This document shows positions 8,450-16,352 of a DNA stretch of 59,909 nt, one piece after another; within the stretch, counting starts at the first letter, position 1, and every line of letters starts with the position of its first letter. Source of the DNA: Oceanobacillus sojae (lineage in GTDB: Bacteria > Bacillota > Bacilli > Bacillales > Amphibacillaceae); assembly GCF_900162665.1 (NCBI RefSeq), contig NZ_LT727812.1, positions 515,424-575,332 of the forward strand. Direction: 5' to 3'. Both the position numbers and the translations under genes were made by a program. The notes under the pieces are model-generated. The model saw nothing but the letters and a program-made list of their open reading frames with translations. It did no database searches and had not been told where the DNA came from.

Positions 8450-9189
8450 TATTCCACATCCTTGAGATAATCCTTAAGGTAATCCTTAAGATAAGCATAC
8501 TCACTGCTCAACACAATAAAAATAGCTATAATAAATTTCCGGTTTCTCTCTAATGTTTTCTTGCTAACTTCTACTTTCTTTAATAATTTCTTGATTGGCA
8601 GCTTTTTTTTGCGATAAACATATTCACTTAATTCGCTGTCCAGGTATAAAATATAAGCTACCTGAACCGCAGATTCTCTGGCATCCCTATGTTTAGGAGA
8701 AGCCTTCGTCAGTTCTTCCAATGTCAGCCTGTAGGTTTTTAATTTTTCATTAAATAAAGCTATTTCTTCTTTTCTCTTGATATTTTCTGCTTCTATTTGA
8801 TGTTTTTCTTTTGCAGCAGCAATAACCAGCGGATTCTCCATCTGCTCCGCATCGTTTATTTCATCTAAAGATAACAGGTTGGGTCTCTTTTGATGATAAC
8901 GGATATAATCAATTACTTTTCTTTTTACGACAAGTTTTGCAAAAGACAGAAATGAACTGCCCTTATCCTGTTCATAAGAAAAAATAGCGTCATTAAATGC
9001 CATTAATCCGACGCTGAATTCATCGTCCTTCTTAGGATCAATATATCTTTTACATACCTCTGAAACACATTTGGCGATAAACGGCTTGTACGTTTGAAGA
9101 ATTTCATTTTGTAATACAATATCACCTGCCTGAATCGCTTCTATTTTTTCTTCAATAGGGGTATCCGTTAACTGCTTTGTCATCATCAT
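8449..9189 (-). CDS. sigI: RNA polymerase sigma factor SigI
   Basis: 246-aa SigI-type sigma-70 family factor, controlled by the downstream RsgI. It has region 2-like sequence DDEFSVGLMAFNDAIFSYE and a C-terminal helix-turn-helix-like KKVEVSKKTLERNRKF. The start is set at ATG 9189, after AGGGGGG. An ATG 36 nt earlier lacks an RBS and falls in the predicted promoter. In B. subtilis SigI is linked to heat and cell-wall stress and controls its own operon. The C-terminus ends in three tandem YLKD units encoded by near-identical 12-bp repeats. Confidence 0.92.
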   Translation of the reverse strand: MMMTKQLTDTPIEEKIEAIQAGDIVLQNEILQTYKPFIAKCVSEVCKRYIDPKKDDEFSVGLMAFNDAIFSYEQDKGSSFLSFAKLVVKRKVIDYIRYHQKRPNLLSLDEINDAEQMENPLVIAAAKEKHQIEAENIKRKEEIALFNEKLKTYRLTLEELTKASPKHRDARESAVQVAYILYLDSELSEYVYRKKKLPIKKLLKKVEVSKKTLERNRKFIIAIFIVLSSEYAYLKDYLKDYLKDVE

Positions 9190-9216
9190 TGGGAGATCCC
9201 CCCTATCATCATATAA

Positions 9217-9244
9217 TTCGAACATACTTTTATTTTTTCGGGTT
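9217..9244 (-). promoter_or_regulatory. Candidate autoregulatory SigI promoter
   Basis: Minus strand: ACCC followed by an A-tract (AACCCGAAAAAA, 9244-9233), then CGAA (9220-9217), with 19 nt between CCC and CGAA. SigI-type promoters are described as a C-rich -35 with an A-tract and a CGAA-type -10. The predicted start of transcription lies near 9210, upstream of the chosen sigI start. Confidence 0.4.
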
Positions 9245-9694
9245 TTAAATTTATTTTTATGAAATGTTTCTTTTTATTTTTTATTCTCATATTAAATAAT
9301 CTCCATTTTTTTGTCTTTCTTAATTATTTATCGGATAGATTGTTTAGTCAGCAATAAAATCAATTTTATTGGTTATATATATATATATACAGCCTTTGTA
9401 ATGCCGTATACATAATACTACCCTATAATCACAGCACTTACTATCACAAATGAATAACATTTCATTTAAATTAATATGACGGAAAACAATATTTTTGTAA
9501 AATACAGCAGAACAATGCAGAAGTTTGTAAAAAATATTTAATCAAGGAAGACATATGTAAAAATAAAGAAGCTTATTTCCTTTATCTTTATTAAAAAATA
9601 GGGAAATGCTCAAACAATAAAGGATATCATGTAATACTTATCTGATGGAACAATGGCAGATTTTTCGTTATCTGGGCTTTTTCCGTCCCTTTTT
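9245..9694. other. AT-rich intergenic region, no gene seen
   Basis: Very AT-rich, with a short TA run near 9377-9391. I see no ribosome-binding site with a plausible reading frame and no recognisable RNA. It lies between divergent ends of sigI and the PRC-barrel gene terminator. Confidence 0.6.
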
Positions 9695-9745
9695 ATATGA
9701 AGAGAAAGAGGGCTGCCATTATAAGACAGCCCTCTTTCTTCATAT
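9695..9745 (-). terminator. Long stem-loop after the PRC-barrel gene
   Basis: About 19-bp stem with one bulge (AAAGAGGGCTG/CAGCCCTCTTT core, extended by ATATGAAGA/TCTTCATAT). It ends in a pyrimidine-rich rather than pure T tail on the minus strand. Confidence 0.7.
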
Positions 9746-9754
9746 GAAAGCCAT

Positions 9755-10477
9755 TCATGAATGGTTTAAATGGCCGAATACTTCTTCTTTGTTTTTAAAT
9801 GGTTTTACCCGCTCCATGCCTTTTACTGAATCATCTAAATACAGATCTTTTTCAAACCAGTCCACTGAAGTAACCTGGTCAGACAGATATAAATAAAAGC
9901 TGTTCTCTACATAGCTCTCACTGCTGTTGACAACAAGATACTGAATCTTTCCGTCTTCTGTTAAAATAACATCGTCCAGCATTCCAATTTTACCGTCTTT
10001 TGCATGCACTTTAAACTCCATAAATTCGTCAATACTTCTCAGGTTATCATTCTGTTTTTCATCAGGTGCAGCCAGGTCCGGTTCTGGTGGCACACCTCTG
10101 CTATTGTATTCACTATTGCCAGTGGTTACCGGCCCATGATCCGAGTCCAGCACAGCATTTTCCTTATAATTATTCCAGCCAAAATAATCTAATACCGTTC
10201 CCTGATAAGACGAAATTAAATCATTATCTTCCGGAACTTTAGGACTTTCGCGAATCGTTTCTTTATGTCTGTCTACCTGAATATAGCCTTCCTCCAAGTT
10301 AATTTCCTCTTTTACATGGTAAGGCAGAAGAACTTTCTTGCCGGGCAGCCATTTTCTTGTATCCACAATCATAAATCGCAGATTCCATTCATCATTAAAA
10401 TATAAGTCTTTTACCTTTCCTATTTCTCCGTCTGCAGCAAGGACATTTAAATTTGTTAATGTTGAGCCGAGAAACAT
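9755..10477 (-). CDS. Two-domain PRC-barrel protein, probable general stress gene
   Basis: 240-aa soluble protein with two PRC-barrel-like domains (about 3-75 and 153-230). Each has the pattern ADGEIGKVKDLYF or AKDGKIGMLDDVILTEDGKIQYLVV. A Gly/Pro/Asn-rich linker joins them. Tandem PRC-barrel proteins are often stress-linked in Bacillaceae; the molecular role is unknown. The start is ATG 10477; a GTG 9 nt earlier lies in the G-run. A sigma-B-type promoter (10511-10535) is embedded in the terminator of the upstream protease gene, and the RBS is the 3' arm of that terminator. Confidence 0.85.
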   Translation of the reverse strand: MFLGSTLTNLNVLAADGEIGKVKDLYFNDEWNLRFMIVDTRKWLPGKKVLLPYHVKEEINLEEGYIQVDRHKETIRESPKVPEDNDLISSYQGTVLDYFGWNNYKENAVLDSDHGPVTTGNSEYNSRGVPPEPDLAAPDEKQNDNLRSIDEFMEFKVHAKDGKIGMLDDVILTEDGKIQYLVVNSSESYVENSFYLYLSDQVTSVDWFEKDLYLDDSVKGMERVKPFKNKEEVFGHLNHS

Positions 10478-10527
10478 AAAAAACACCCCCGTAAAAGGTT
10501 TTATTATCTAGTACCCTTTTACCGGGG
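10478..10527 (-). terminator. Terminator of the protease gene, 3' arm doubles as RBS
   Basis: Minus strand stem CCCCGGTAAAAGGG (10527-10514) pairs with CCTTTTACGGGGG (10498-10486), followed by TG and six T residues ending right at the ATG of the PRC-barrel gene. The G-run is the only Shine-Dalgarno-like sequence for that gene. Confidence 0.8.
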
Positions 10528-10535
10528 AATTAAAC
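10511..10535 (-). promoter_or_regulatory. Sigma-B-type promoter of the PRC-barrel gene
   Basis: GTTTAA (10535-10530), 13-bp spacer, GGGTAC (10516-10511) on the minus strand. This matches the sigma-B pattern GTTTAA-N12-15-GGGTAT with one difference. The -10 overlaps the 5' arm of the terminator stem, so transcription would start in its loop. Confidence 0.65.
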
Positions 10536-10551
10536 AGCTCTATTTAATTTG

Positions 10552-11373
10552 TTAATAATTTGTAAAATAATTTATAGGCACATAAAGACCCACACGTCCA
10601 TGTTCTTCATGATTCAGTGTTGCAAAAATAACGCCAATCACGTTACCGTCTTCATTAATGACAGGGCTGCCACTATTGCCGCGGTATACAGGAGCTCTGA
10701 TCATCATAACCTCCTGATCCCAGCTGGAAAGCTGCAGCGGGCCTAATACAGTACCTTCATTGGCAATTCCATTAAAAAATAGTGGATTACCTATAAAGCG
10801 GATATAATCTCCATGTTCTACCGAAGCATCTTTCTCTAAAGTTAGATATGGAAAGTTTTCACCGTCAACTTCAACAACTGCTAAATCAATCTCGGGATAC
10901 TCTTCTACTACTTCTCCTTGAAATAAACCTTCCTCGGGGAAAGCTACAGTAACACTCTGATTATCTTCAATGACGTGATAATTCGTTAAAATCGTCCCTT
11001 CCTCCGAGATAGCAAAGCCTGTTCCTTTACTACCATCTGTTTCAATAACAACAACAGCTTCTTTGTATGCTGCTACTTGTTCATCCTGCGATAATCGGCT
11101 GGATGCCTGGAGAAACTCTACAGCAGGGATAGATATGACTCTCGGAAATAATGAGATGACATAAAAAGTCATTGCAACAGCTATCAAAATGGTTATTATC
11201 TTTGAAAACCGCCGCTTTGGCTTGGGCTTATTTTTTTCTGCCTGCGCTCTTTCCAATGCTTCTGCCTTCGCCTGCATAACCAGTTCATGCATTTCCTCCT
11301 CATCTATCTCTTCAATCAAGTCTTCATCCATCTTATTTTTTATTTTGTCATCTTCATTTTGCCCGTCCAACAC
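10552..11373 (-). CDS. Membrane-anchored trypsin-like serine protease
   Basis: 273-aa protein with an acidic coiled N-terminal segment (1-50), one membrane helix (about 57-76) and an extracytoplasmic S1-type protease domain. The triad is His133 (TNYHVIE), Asp163 (EIDLAVV) and Ser234 (GNSGSPV). It resembles HtrA/DegP-like proteases but is short and has no PDZ domain. The start is GTG 11373 or the adjacent TTG 11370; GGGAGG lies 4 or 7 nt upstream. A probable surface quality-control protease; its substrate is unknown. Confidence 0.87.
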   Translation of the reverse strand: MLDGQNEDDKIKNKMDEDLIEEIDEEEMHELVMQAKAEALERAQAEKNKPKPKRRFSKIITILIAVAMTFYVISLFPRVISIPAVEFLQASSRLSQDEQVAAYKEAVVVIETDGSKGTGFAISEEGTILTNYHVIEDNQSVTVAFPEEGLFQGEVVEEYPEIDLAVVEVDGENFPYLTLEKDASVEHGDYIRFIGNPLFFNGIANEGTVLGPLQLSSWDQEVMMIRAPVYRGNSGSPVINEDGNVIGVIFATLNHEEHGRVGLYVPINYFTNY

Positions 11374-11454
11374 CCAGCCTCCCTTCTATTTAAAATTTTA
11401 TTATCTTTATTTTAACAAATATTATTAAAAGCAGCCTTGCTAATTCTTTAAAAA

Positions 11455-11488
11455 GCTCATATACTCTTAGGTTTAAGAATATATGAGC
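11455..11488 (-). terminator. Terminator of bmrCD
   Basis: 15-bp stem GCTCATATATTCTTA/TAAGAGTATATGAGC on the minus strand followed by TTTTT. Confidence 0.85.
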
Positions 11489-11516
11489 CTTCTTTTGACA
11501 ATTATATAATTTTATT

Positions 11517-13544
11517 TTAAACACTGACCTTCAAAGAGCCTTGCTGCATTTGATACATCTGATAGTATGACCCGCGCTCTGCAATCAGTGTATCATGATT
11601 CCCCTGCTCAATAATCGTTCCTTTATCCAGAACAATAATCTGATCTGCCTGCTGGATGGTAGATAACCTGTGAGCGATAACAAGTGTTGTTCTTCCTTTC
11701 TTCAGCACCTCCAGCGCATGCTGAATCATCAGCTCTGTTTCTGTATCGATATTCGCTGTTGCCTCATCCAGAATCAAAATTGATGGATCAAAGGCAAGTG
11801 CCCGCGCAAAGGAAATTAATTGTCTCTCGCCCAAGGAATAGGTAGACCCGTTTTCAGTTACCTCTTCATCATAGCCATCAGGCAGCTTTTCGATAAAACG
11901 GTCCGCACCAACTGCTTTTAACGCAGCAATTGCCGTTTCCCTTGTAATTTTTTCATCCTGCATCGTTACATTACTTAAAATAGTGCCAGAGAATAAAAAC
12001 GGGTCCTGGAGAACTATCCCCATATGGCTGCGAACCTGCTGTCTGGATAAAGATGATGTTTCCCTCCCGTCTATGGTAATCCTTCCTTTTTGCGGATCAT
12101 AAAAACGGAACAGTAAATTCATAATAGAGCTTTTCCCTGAACCTGTATGACCTACAAAGGCAGTTGTCTGACCTGCATCAACTTTAAAGGAAATATCCTT
12201 TAAGACATAATCATCTTTTTGATAAGCAAAATATACATGAGCGAAGGAAATTGTTCCTCTGTATTTATCAATTTCACGATTATCCGTTTCTTCAGCAGGC
12301 TGATCCAGCAGCTCAAATACCCGGCTGCCTGCCACTCTCGCCTGCTCAATTAACGGGAGCTGATTCACAATATCCGTCACCGGTTCGAATAAACGGTTAA
12401 TATAATCGACAAAAGCATATAGGACGCCAATAGAAATCACACTTGCCATATCAAAGGAAGAAGACCCAAAATACCAGATGAAACCGACAAATGTTATGTT
12501 ACGAAATACGGTTACTAAATTATAAGATGTTAATGCACTTAAACGGATCAATTTCTTTTGGAACGTATAATTACGATTATTTAATACTTCAAAATCCTCT
12601 TTTACCGCTTTTTCCTTATTGAAAGCCTGAATAATCGGCATTCCTTGAATGGCTTCATTAATATTTCCGTTAATCTGACTGATTGTTTTTCGAATGACCT
12701 TATTATACTTGCTGCCAAAATACTTATAAAGCTGCATCCATCCATATAATAACGGAATGACAAGCAGACAGAGTGCTGCAAGCTTCGGGTCTAAAATAAA
12801 TAAAGCAACAAAGATTCCAGCCATATAAATTAAACTGGTCACGACAATAGATAAAACACGCTCATATAAATCACGGATTGCTTCTGTATCGTTTGTAATT
12901 CTCGCAACAATCGTTCCTGCCGGCTGATCAATATAATAATTAATCGGTAAGCGTTCCGTATGTGCAAATAAATCCGTCCGCATCTGCTTAACAATCTGAT
13001 TGGCAGACTTTTGCAATAAAAATGTCTGGTAAAACTGAAAAACACCAGCAATCACTAATAAAATCATATATAATACCAACAAGCCGATAATCGGTGTTTT
13101 CTCCGGTTCAAAAAACGGATACGCTTCTTGAACAGATAAACGCTCGCCTTGAGCCTGAACGACATTATCATTTAATTCAATCGTCAACTCACCATCATTC
13201 ATTTCCCGCTGTCCTGATAGCGGCAGCTCCCCTTCAAAAATGTAATAGGAAATACCGATTTGTAATAAGGTGTAGGTATCCCCCGAAAGAGTATCTTCAT
13301 CGGAAATACGATCTGACCGTTTTAACAACTCACCATGATAAGGAGTTGCTGCACTATCGGCTGATTCTACTGCTTCCCAATAACCCTCTACACCTAAAAT
13401 ATGGTCATCAATGACCCGTTTGGCTATTAAAGGACCGGCAAGCTCCAAAGCAACAGCTATGACTAAACAGACAAGACCGATAATAATTCCTTTTTTATAT
13501 TTTAAGGCGTATTGAAATAACCGCCGCTCTGTACTCTTCTTCAT
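11517..13544 (-). CDS. bmrD: Heterodimeric multidrug ABC transporter, BmrD-like subunit
   Basis: 675-aa half-transporter with an N-terminal membrane domain and a C-terminal nucleotide-binding domain. The first extracytoplasmic loop carries the large insertion (about 45-145) typical of B. subtilis BmrD/YheH, beginning after KRVIDDHILGVEGYW. Walker A is GHTGSGKS, Walker B SILILDEATA has the catalytic Glu, and the signature is altered (YSLGERQ instead of LSGGQ), so the partner supplies the regular signature. The RBS GAGGAGGTG is formed by the last codons of bmrC, 2 bp apart, which indicates tight coupling. Exports structurally varied drugs in B. subtilis. Confidence 0.9.
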   Translation of the reverse strand: MKKSTERRLFQYALKYKKGIIIGLVCLVIAVALELAGPLIAKRVIDDHILGVEGYWEAVESADSAATPYHGELLKRSDRISDEDTLSGDTYTLLQIGISYYIFEGELPLSGQREMNDGELTIELNDNVVQAQGERLSVQEAYPFFEPEKTPIIGLLVLYMILLVIAGVFQFYQTFLLQKSANQIVKQMRTDLFAHTERLPINYYIDQPAGTIVARITNDTEAIRDLYERVLSIVVTSLIYMAGIFVALFILDPKLAALCLLVIPLLYGWMQLYKYFGSKYNKVIRKTISQINGNINEAIQGMPIIQAFNKEKAVKEDFEVLNNRNYTFQKKLIRLSALTSYNLVTVFRNITFVGFIWYFGSSSFDMASVISIGVLYAFVDYINRLFEPVTDIVNQLPLIEQARVAGSRVFELLDQPAEETDNREIDKYRGTISFAHVYFAYQKDDYVLKDISFKVDAGQTTAFVGHTGSGKSSIMNLLFRFYDPQKGRITIDGRETSSLSRQQVRSHMGIVLQDPFLFSGTILSNVTMQDEKITRETAIAALKAVGADRFIEKLPDGYDEEVTENGSTYSLGERQLISFARALAFDPSILILDEATANIDTETELMIQHALEVLKKGRTTLVIAHRLSTIQQADQIIVLDKGTIIEQGNHDTLIAERGSYYQMYQMQQGSLKVSV

Positions 13545-13546
13545 TC

Positions 13547-15286
13547 TTACACCTCCTCTTCCATTTGCTGCTGAACGTATTGTGTATAGTACCAGCCTTT
13601 CTCTTTCATTAACTGCTCATGGCTTCCTTCTTCTGCAATCCTGCCGTCCTCGAGAACAATGATATGATCGGCATGTGTGACAGCAGATAGGCGATGTGCA
13701 GCTATAAATGTTGTTTTATTTTTACGTTCCTCTTTTAAATGAGCAATAATTGCTGCTTCCGTCTTGCCATCCACTGCGGATAAAGAATCATCTAAAATAA
13801 GAACTTCCGGATTTTTAATAAAAGCCCTGGCCAGAGCTACACGCTGCTTTTGTCCCCCTGACAGTGTAATTCCGCTTTCACCAACCTGGGTATCTAATCC
13901 TTCAGGCAGCTGCAAAATGTCACTGGAGAAATAAGCAAGCTCAAGCGACCGGAATATTTCTTCATCTGTCGCAACTTCTTTACCGAATTGAATATTTTCA
14001 CGAATTGTTTTGGAAAACATCATCTGATCCTGCGGCACATACCCGATCCATTCCCGAATCTGTTTTAAAGGGATTGTTTCTATTTCTTCCCCGGAGATAA
14101 TTATATTTCCTTGTACATCCGGGTATTGTCTCAGCAGCAATTTAAATAATGTTGTTTTCCCGGCGCCGGTTTTCCCGACCACACCAATGGTCTCTCCAAC
14201 CTGAACACTTAAGGTAACACCTTTTAGAGCCTTTTCTGCCGTATTCGGATAGTTAAAGGATACATTCTGAAAACGGAGTCCTTTAACCGTTTCAACCTGC
14301 TTCGGCTCCAGTACATCCCTTACGTCTGGTGTATAGGATAATGTTTTGTTTACCCGGTCTAAGGATGCGTTCCCCCGCTGCAGGATATTAATCAGCTCTC
14401 CTACGGCAAACATTGGCCAAATCAGCATTCCTAAATAGACATTAAAGGTAACGAGATCTCCTAAAGTCAATCTGTTTTCAAATACAAGCAATGCCCCGTA
14501 ACCAATCCCGATTGTGTAAGACAACCCGACCAGAATTTTCATTGTCGGTTCAAACAAAGCATCAATTTTAGCAACTTCTATATTTTTGTCATACACATCT
14601 TTCGTCATATCCTCAAACCGTTCTTTCTCATGCTCCTCCTGAACAAATGCCCGGACAGCCCGGACACCGCGTATGGATTCCAGGACACTATTATTCATCT
14701 CTCCAAAAGCCTCCTGGGCCTTCGTGAAGCGCTGATGGATGGCGCTGCCGTAAAAATTCATGATGACTGCCATGATTGGCAGCGGGAGTAAAGCCGCAAA
14801 GGTCAGCGGCCAACTGATTGTTAATCCCATTACCGCAATAATCATTAACATAAATATGCTGGAATCAACTAATGTCAGTACTCCAAAACCAGCTGTCAGA
14901 CTGATCGCTTTCAAATCATTGGTCGACCTCGCCATTAAATCTCCTGTTCGATATTTCCCAAAGAACGTCGGAGACATAGTCAGGAAATGCTTCATCAGCT
15001 TACTCCGCATCCAGCGTTCTAAGATAACAGCTCCTCCAAACAGGGTATAGTCCCATAAATACGAAATAATGTAATGTACAATAAGCAATACAATATATCC
15101 TGCGATAACTGCTGTCAGGATTTGCGCCGTCAAAGTTTCAAACTGAATATGGTCTATAATATATCCCACTAATTTCGGGGGTATTAACCCGATTGCACTT
15201 GCAATAATTAATGCTATAATTGCGAAGGTATATCGTTTCCAATAATGTGCAAAAAACCAGCTTAATTTCTTAAAAACTGCAAACAT
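13547..15286 (-). CDS. bmrC: Heterodimeric multidrug ABC transporter, BmrC-like subunit
   Basis: 579-aa half-transporter: six membrane helices, then a nucleotide-binding domain with Walker A GKTGAGKT, normal signature LSGGQKQR, and Walker B EVLILDDSLSAVDG. The residue after Asp is Asp instead of the catalytic Glu, so this subunit forms the degenerate ATP site, as in BmrC/YheI. Upstream lie a promoter, a 34-codon leader peptide, hairpins and an intrinsic terminator, pointing to attenuation control. A small hairpin (ATGTAG/CTACAT, 15304-15319) sits just before the modest AGGTGA RBS. Confidence 0.9.
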   Translation of the reverse strand: MFAVFKKLSWFFAHYWKRYTFAIIALIIASAIGLIPPKLVGYIIDHIQFETLTAQILTAVIAGYIVLLIVHYIISYLWDYTLFGGAVILERWMRSKLMKHFLTMSPTFFGKYRTGDLMARSTNDLKAISLTAGFGVLTLVDSSIFMLMIIAVMGLTISWPLTFAALLPLPIMAVIMNFYGSAIHQRFTKAQEAFGEMNNSVLESIRGVRAVRAFVQEEHEKERFEDMTKDVYDKNIEVAKIDALFEPTMKILVGLSYTIGIGYGALLVFENRLTLGDLVTFNVYLGMLIWPMFAVGELINILQRGNASLDRVNKTLSYTPDVRDVLEPKQVETVKGLRFQNVSFNYPNTAEKALKGVTLSVQVGETIGVVGKTGAGKTTLFKLLLRQYPDVQGNIIISGEEIETIPLKQIREWIGYVPQDQMMFSKTIRENIQFGKEVATDEEIFRSLELAYFSSDILQLPEGLDTQVGESGITLSGGQKQRVALARAFIKNPEVLILDDSLSAVDGKTEAAIIAHLKEERKNKTTFIAAHRLSAVTHADHIIVLEDGRIAEEGSHEQLMKEKGWYYTQYVQQQMEEEV

Positions 15287-15363
15287 CTTTTCACCTGCTT
15301 TCTATGTAGTATCCTACATCTGAAACCTTTTTCCATTGAATTTGTTTACATCCCATTTTCTAT

Positions 15364-15409
15364 TAAAAAAAGCACCAAAAAAGCATATACCATTTGTCGG
15401 CATATGCTT
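15364..15409 (-). terminator. Attenuator terminator in the bmrCD leader
   Basis: Stem AAGCATATGCC/GGTATATGCTT on the minus strand followed by TTTTTTGGTGCTTTTTTT, between the leader peptide and bmrC. A terminator inside the leader, on the coding strand, argues for conditional readthrough. Confidence 0.8.
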
Positions 15410-15439
15410 ATAAAAAACCTATTTATCCTCTTATCAGCC

Positions 15440-15465
15440 GGCCACATGGAAACTTGCGGCCATGT
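15440..15465 (-). promoter_or_regulatory. Leader RNA hairpin with alternative pairings
   Basis: Just after the leader stop codon, ACATGG pairs with CCATGT across 10 nt, and two overlapping GGCC blocks (15440-15443 and 15458-15461) could pair instead. This is the kind of switchable structure expected between a stalling leader and a terminator. The antiterminator fold is not resolved by eye. Confidence 0.5.
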
Positions 15466-15487
15466 ATACACGTTTCTCCCTGGAAAT

Positions 15488-15592
15488 TTAGAAGAAAGAG
15501 CACCCTTTTGTTTTTGGAGGCCACAAAATCATATTCTGTTTTATTTGGTTAGATTGATTCATCTGATTGATTTGACGCTGTAGGTTATTCAT
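15488..15592 (-). CDS. bmrCD leader peptide (BmrB-like)
   Basis: 34-codon reading frame from ATG 15592 to TAA 15488 with an excellent AAAGGAGG 10 nt upstream and a promoter 50 bp away. The peptide is Asn/Gln-rich (MNNLQRQINQMNQ) and ends ILWPPKTKGCSFF. In B. subtilis, bmrB is a leader peptide whose translation links ribosome-targeting antibiotics to antitermination of bmrCD. Position, strong RBS and a following attenuator support the same role here. No sequence similarity to BmrB could be checked. The Pro-Pro pair near the end is a possible stalling determinant. Confidence 0.75.
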   Translation of the reverse strand: MNNLQRQINQMNQSNQIKQNMILWPPKTKGCSFF

Positions 15593-15641
15593 TTTGTGTT
15601 ATCCTCCTTTTCTCATTTATTTGAAAATTGAATGCCCTATC

Positions 15642-15670
15642 ATTATATATTTTTCCAAATCGTAAGTCAA
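15642..15670 (-). promoter_or_regulatory. Sigma-A promoter of the bmr leader operon
   Basis: TTGACT (15670-15665), 17-bp spacer, perfect TATAAT (15647-15642) on the minus strand. Transcription would start near 15635, giving a leader of about 350 nt before bmrC. Confidence 0.8.
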
Positions 15671-15735
15671 TTACTTTTTTTATTTTCATATTTTATAATC
15701 CATGCTATTATTTTAAATTAAGGGAGATGAAGTAA

Positions 15736-16290
15736 ATGAATTTAGATCAACTTTTAGAATTCAACGAAAAATTTGTAGATAGTAAAGGCTATGAAGAATA
15801 TACGACGGACAAGTTCCCAAATAAACGAATGGTTATTTTCACATGTATGGATACCCGCTTAGTAGAACTGCTTCCCAGAGCATTGAATATTCGTAACGGC
15901 GATGTGAAAATGGTGAAAAATGCCGGAGCCATTATCCGGAAACCATTTGATAGTATTATGAAAAGCTTACTGGTAGCAATTTACAGTTTAAAGGCAGAGG
16001 AAGTAGTAGTTATCGGCCATCACGGCTGCGGGATGTCTAATGTGGATATAGAAGCATTACAGCAGTCTATGGTGGATCGCGGAATACCGGAGGAAACGTT
16101 ACATACCCTGGAGCACTCTGGTATTAATCTTCACAAAGAGTTCCATGGCTTTGAAAAAATCGAGGATTCTGTGACCCAAAGCGTGGGGATTATCCGTAAT
16201 CATCCGCTGCTGCCAAAAGAAATAAAAGTTCACGGCCTTGTTATTGACCCGGAAACAGGAAAATTAGATATTGTTACAAGAGAAGACTAA
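15736..16290 (+). CDS. ytiB: Beta-class carbonic anhydrase
   Basis: 184-aa zinc enzyme that interconverts CO2 and bicarbonate. Metal and catalytic residues are visible: Cys37, Asp39 and Arg41 in FTCMDTRLVELLP, and His95 and Cys98 in IGHHGCGM. The length and the motifs NIRNGDVKMVKNAGA and VHGLVIDPETGKLD match the YtiB group. The start has GGGAGATG 8-9 nt upstream. It is divergent from the bmr leader and ends in its own terminator. Confidence 0.92.
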   Translation: MNLDQLLEFNEKFVDSKGYEEYTTDKFPNKRMVIFTCMDTRLVELLPRALNIRNGDVKMVKNAGAIIRKPFDSIMKSLLVAIYSLKAEEVVVIGHHGCGMSNVDIEALQQSMVDRGIPEETLHTLEHSGINLHKEFHGFEKIEDSVTQSVGIIRNHPLLPKEIKVHGLVIDPETGKLDIVTRED

Positions 16291-16337
16291 AAGAAAGGAA
16301 GGGTCCTGGCATACCAGCTTAGGTCCTTCCTTTCTTT
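16290..16337. terminator. Strong bidirectional terminator
   Basis: Stem AAAGAAAGGAAGGGTCC/GGTCCTTCCTTTCTTT between the convergent carbonic anhydrase and murG genes. Confidence 0.85.
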
Positions 16338-16352
16338 CAAATTACAGCCTTC

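Noticed and set aside
9460..9545. 21-codon frame MTENNIFVKY in the sigI upstream gap
   Set aside because: No RBS, very AT-rich, no family signal.
15291..15356. Second 21-codon frame between the bmr attenuator and bmrC
   Set aside because: It ends next to the bmrC RBS but has no Shine-Dalgarno of its own; probably chance.
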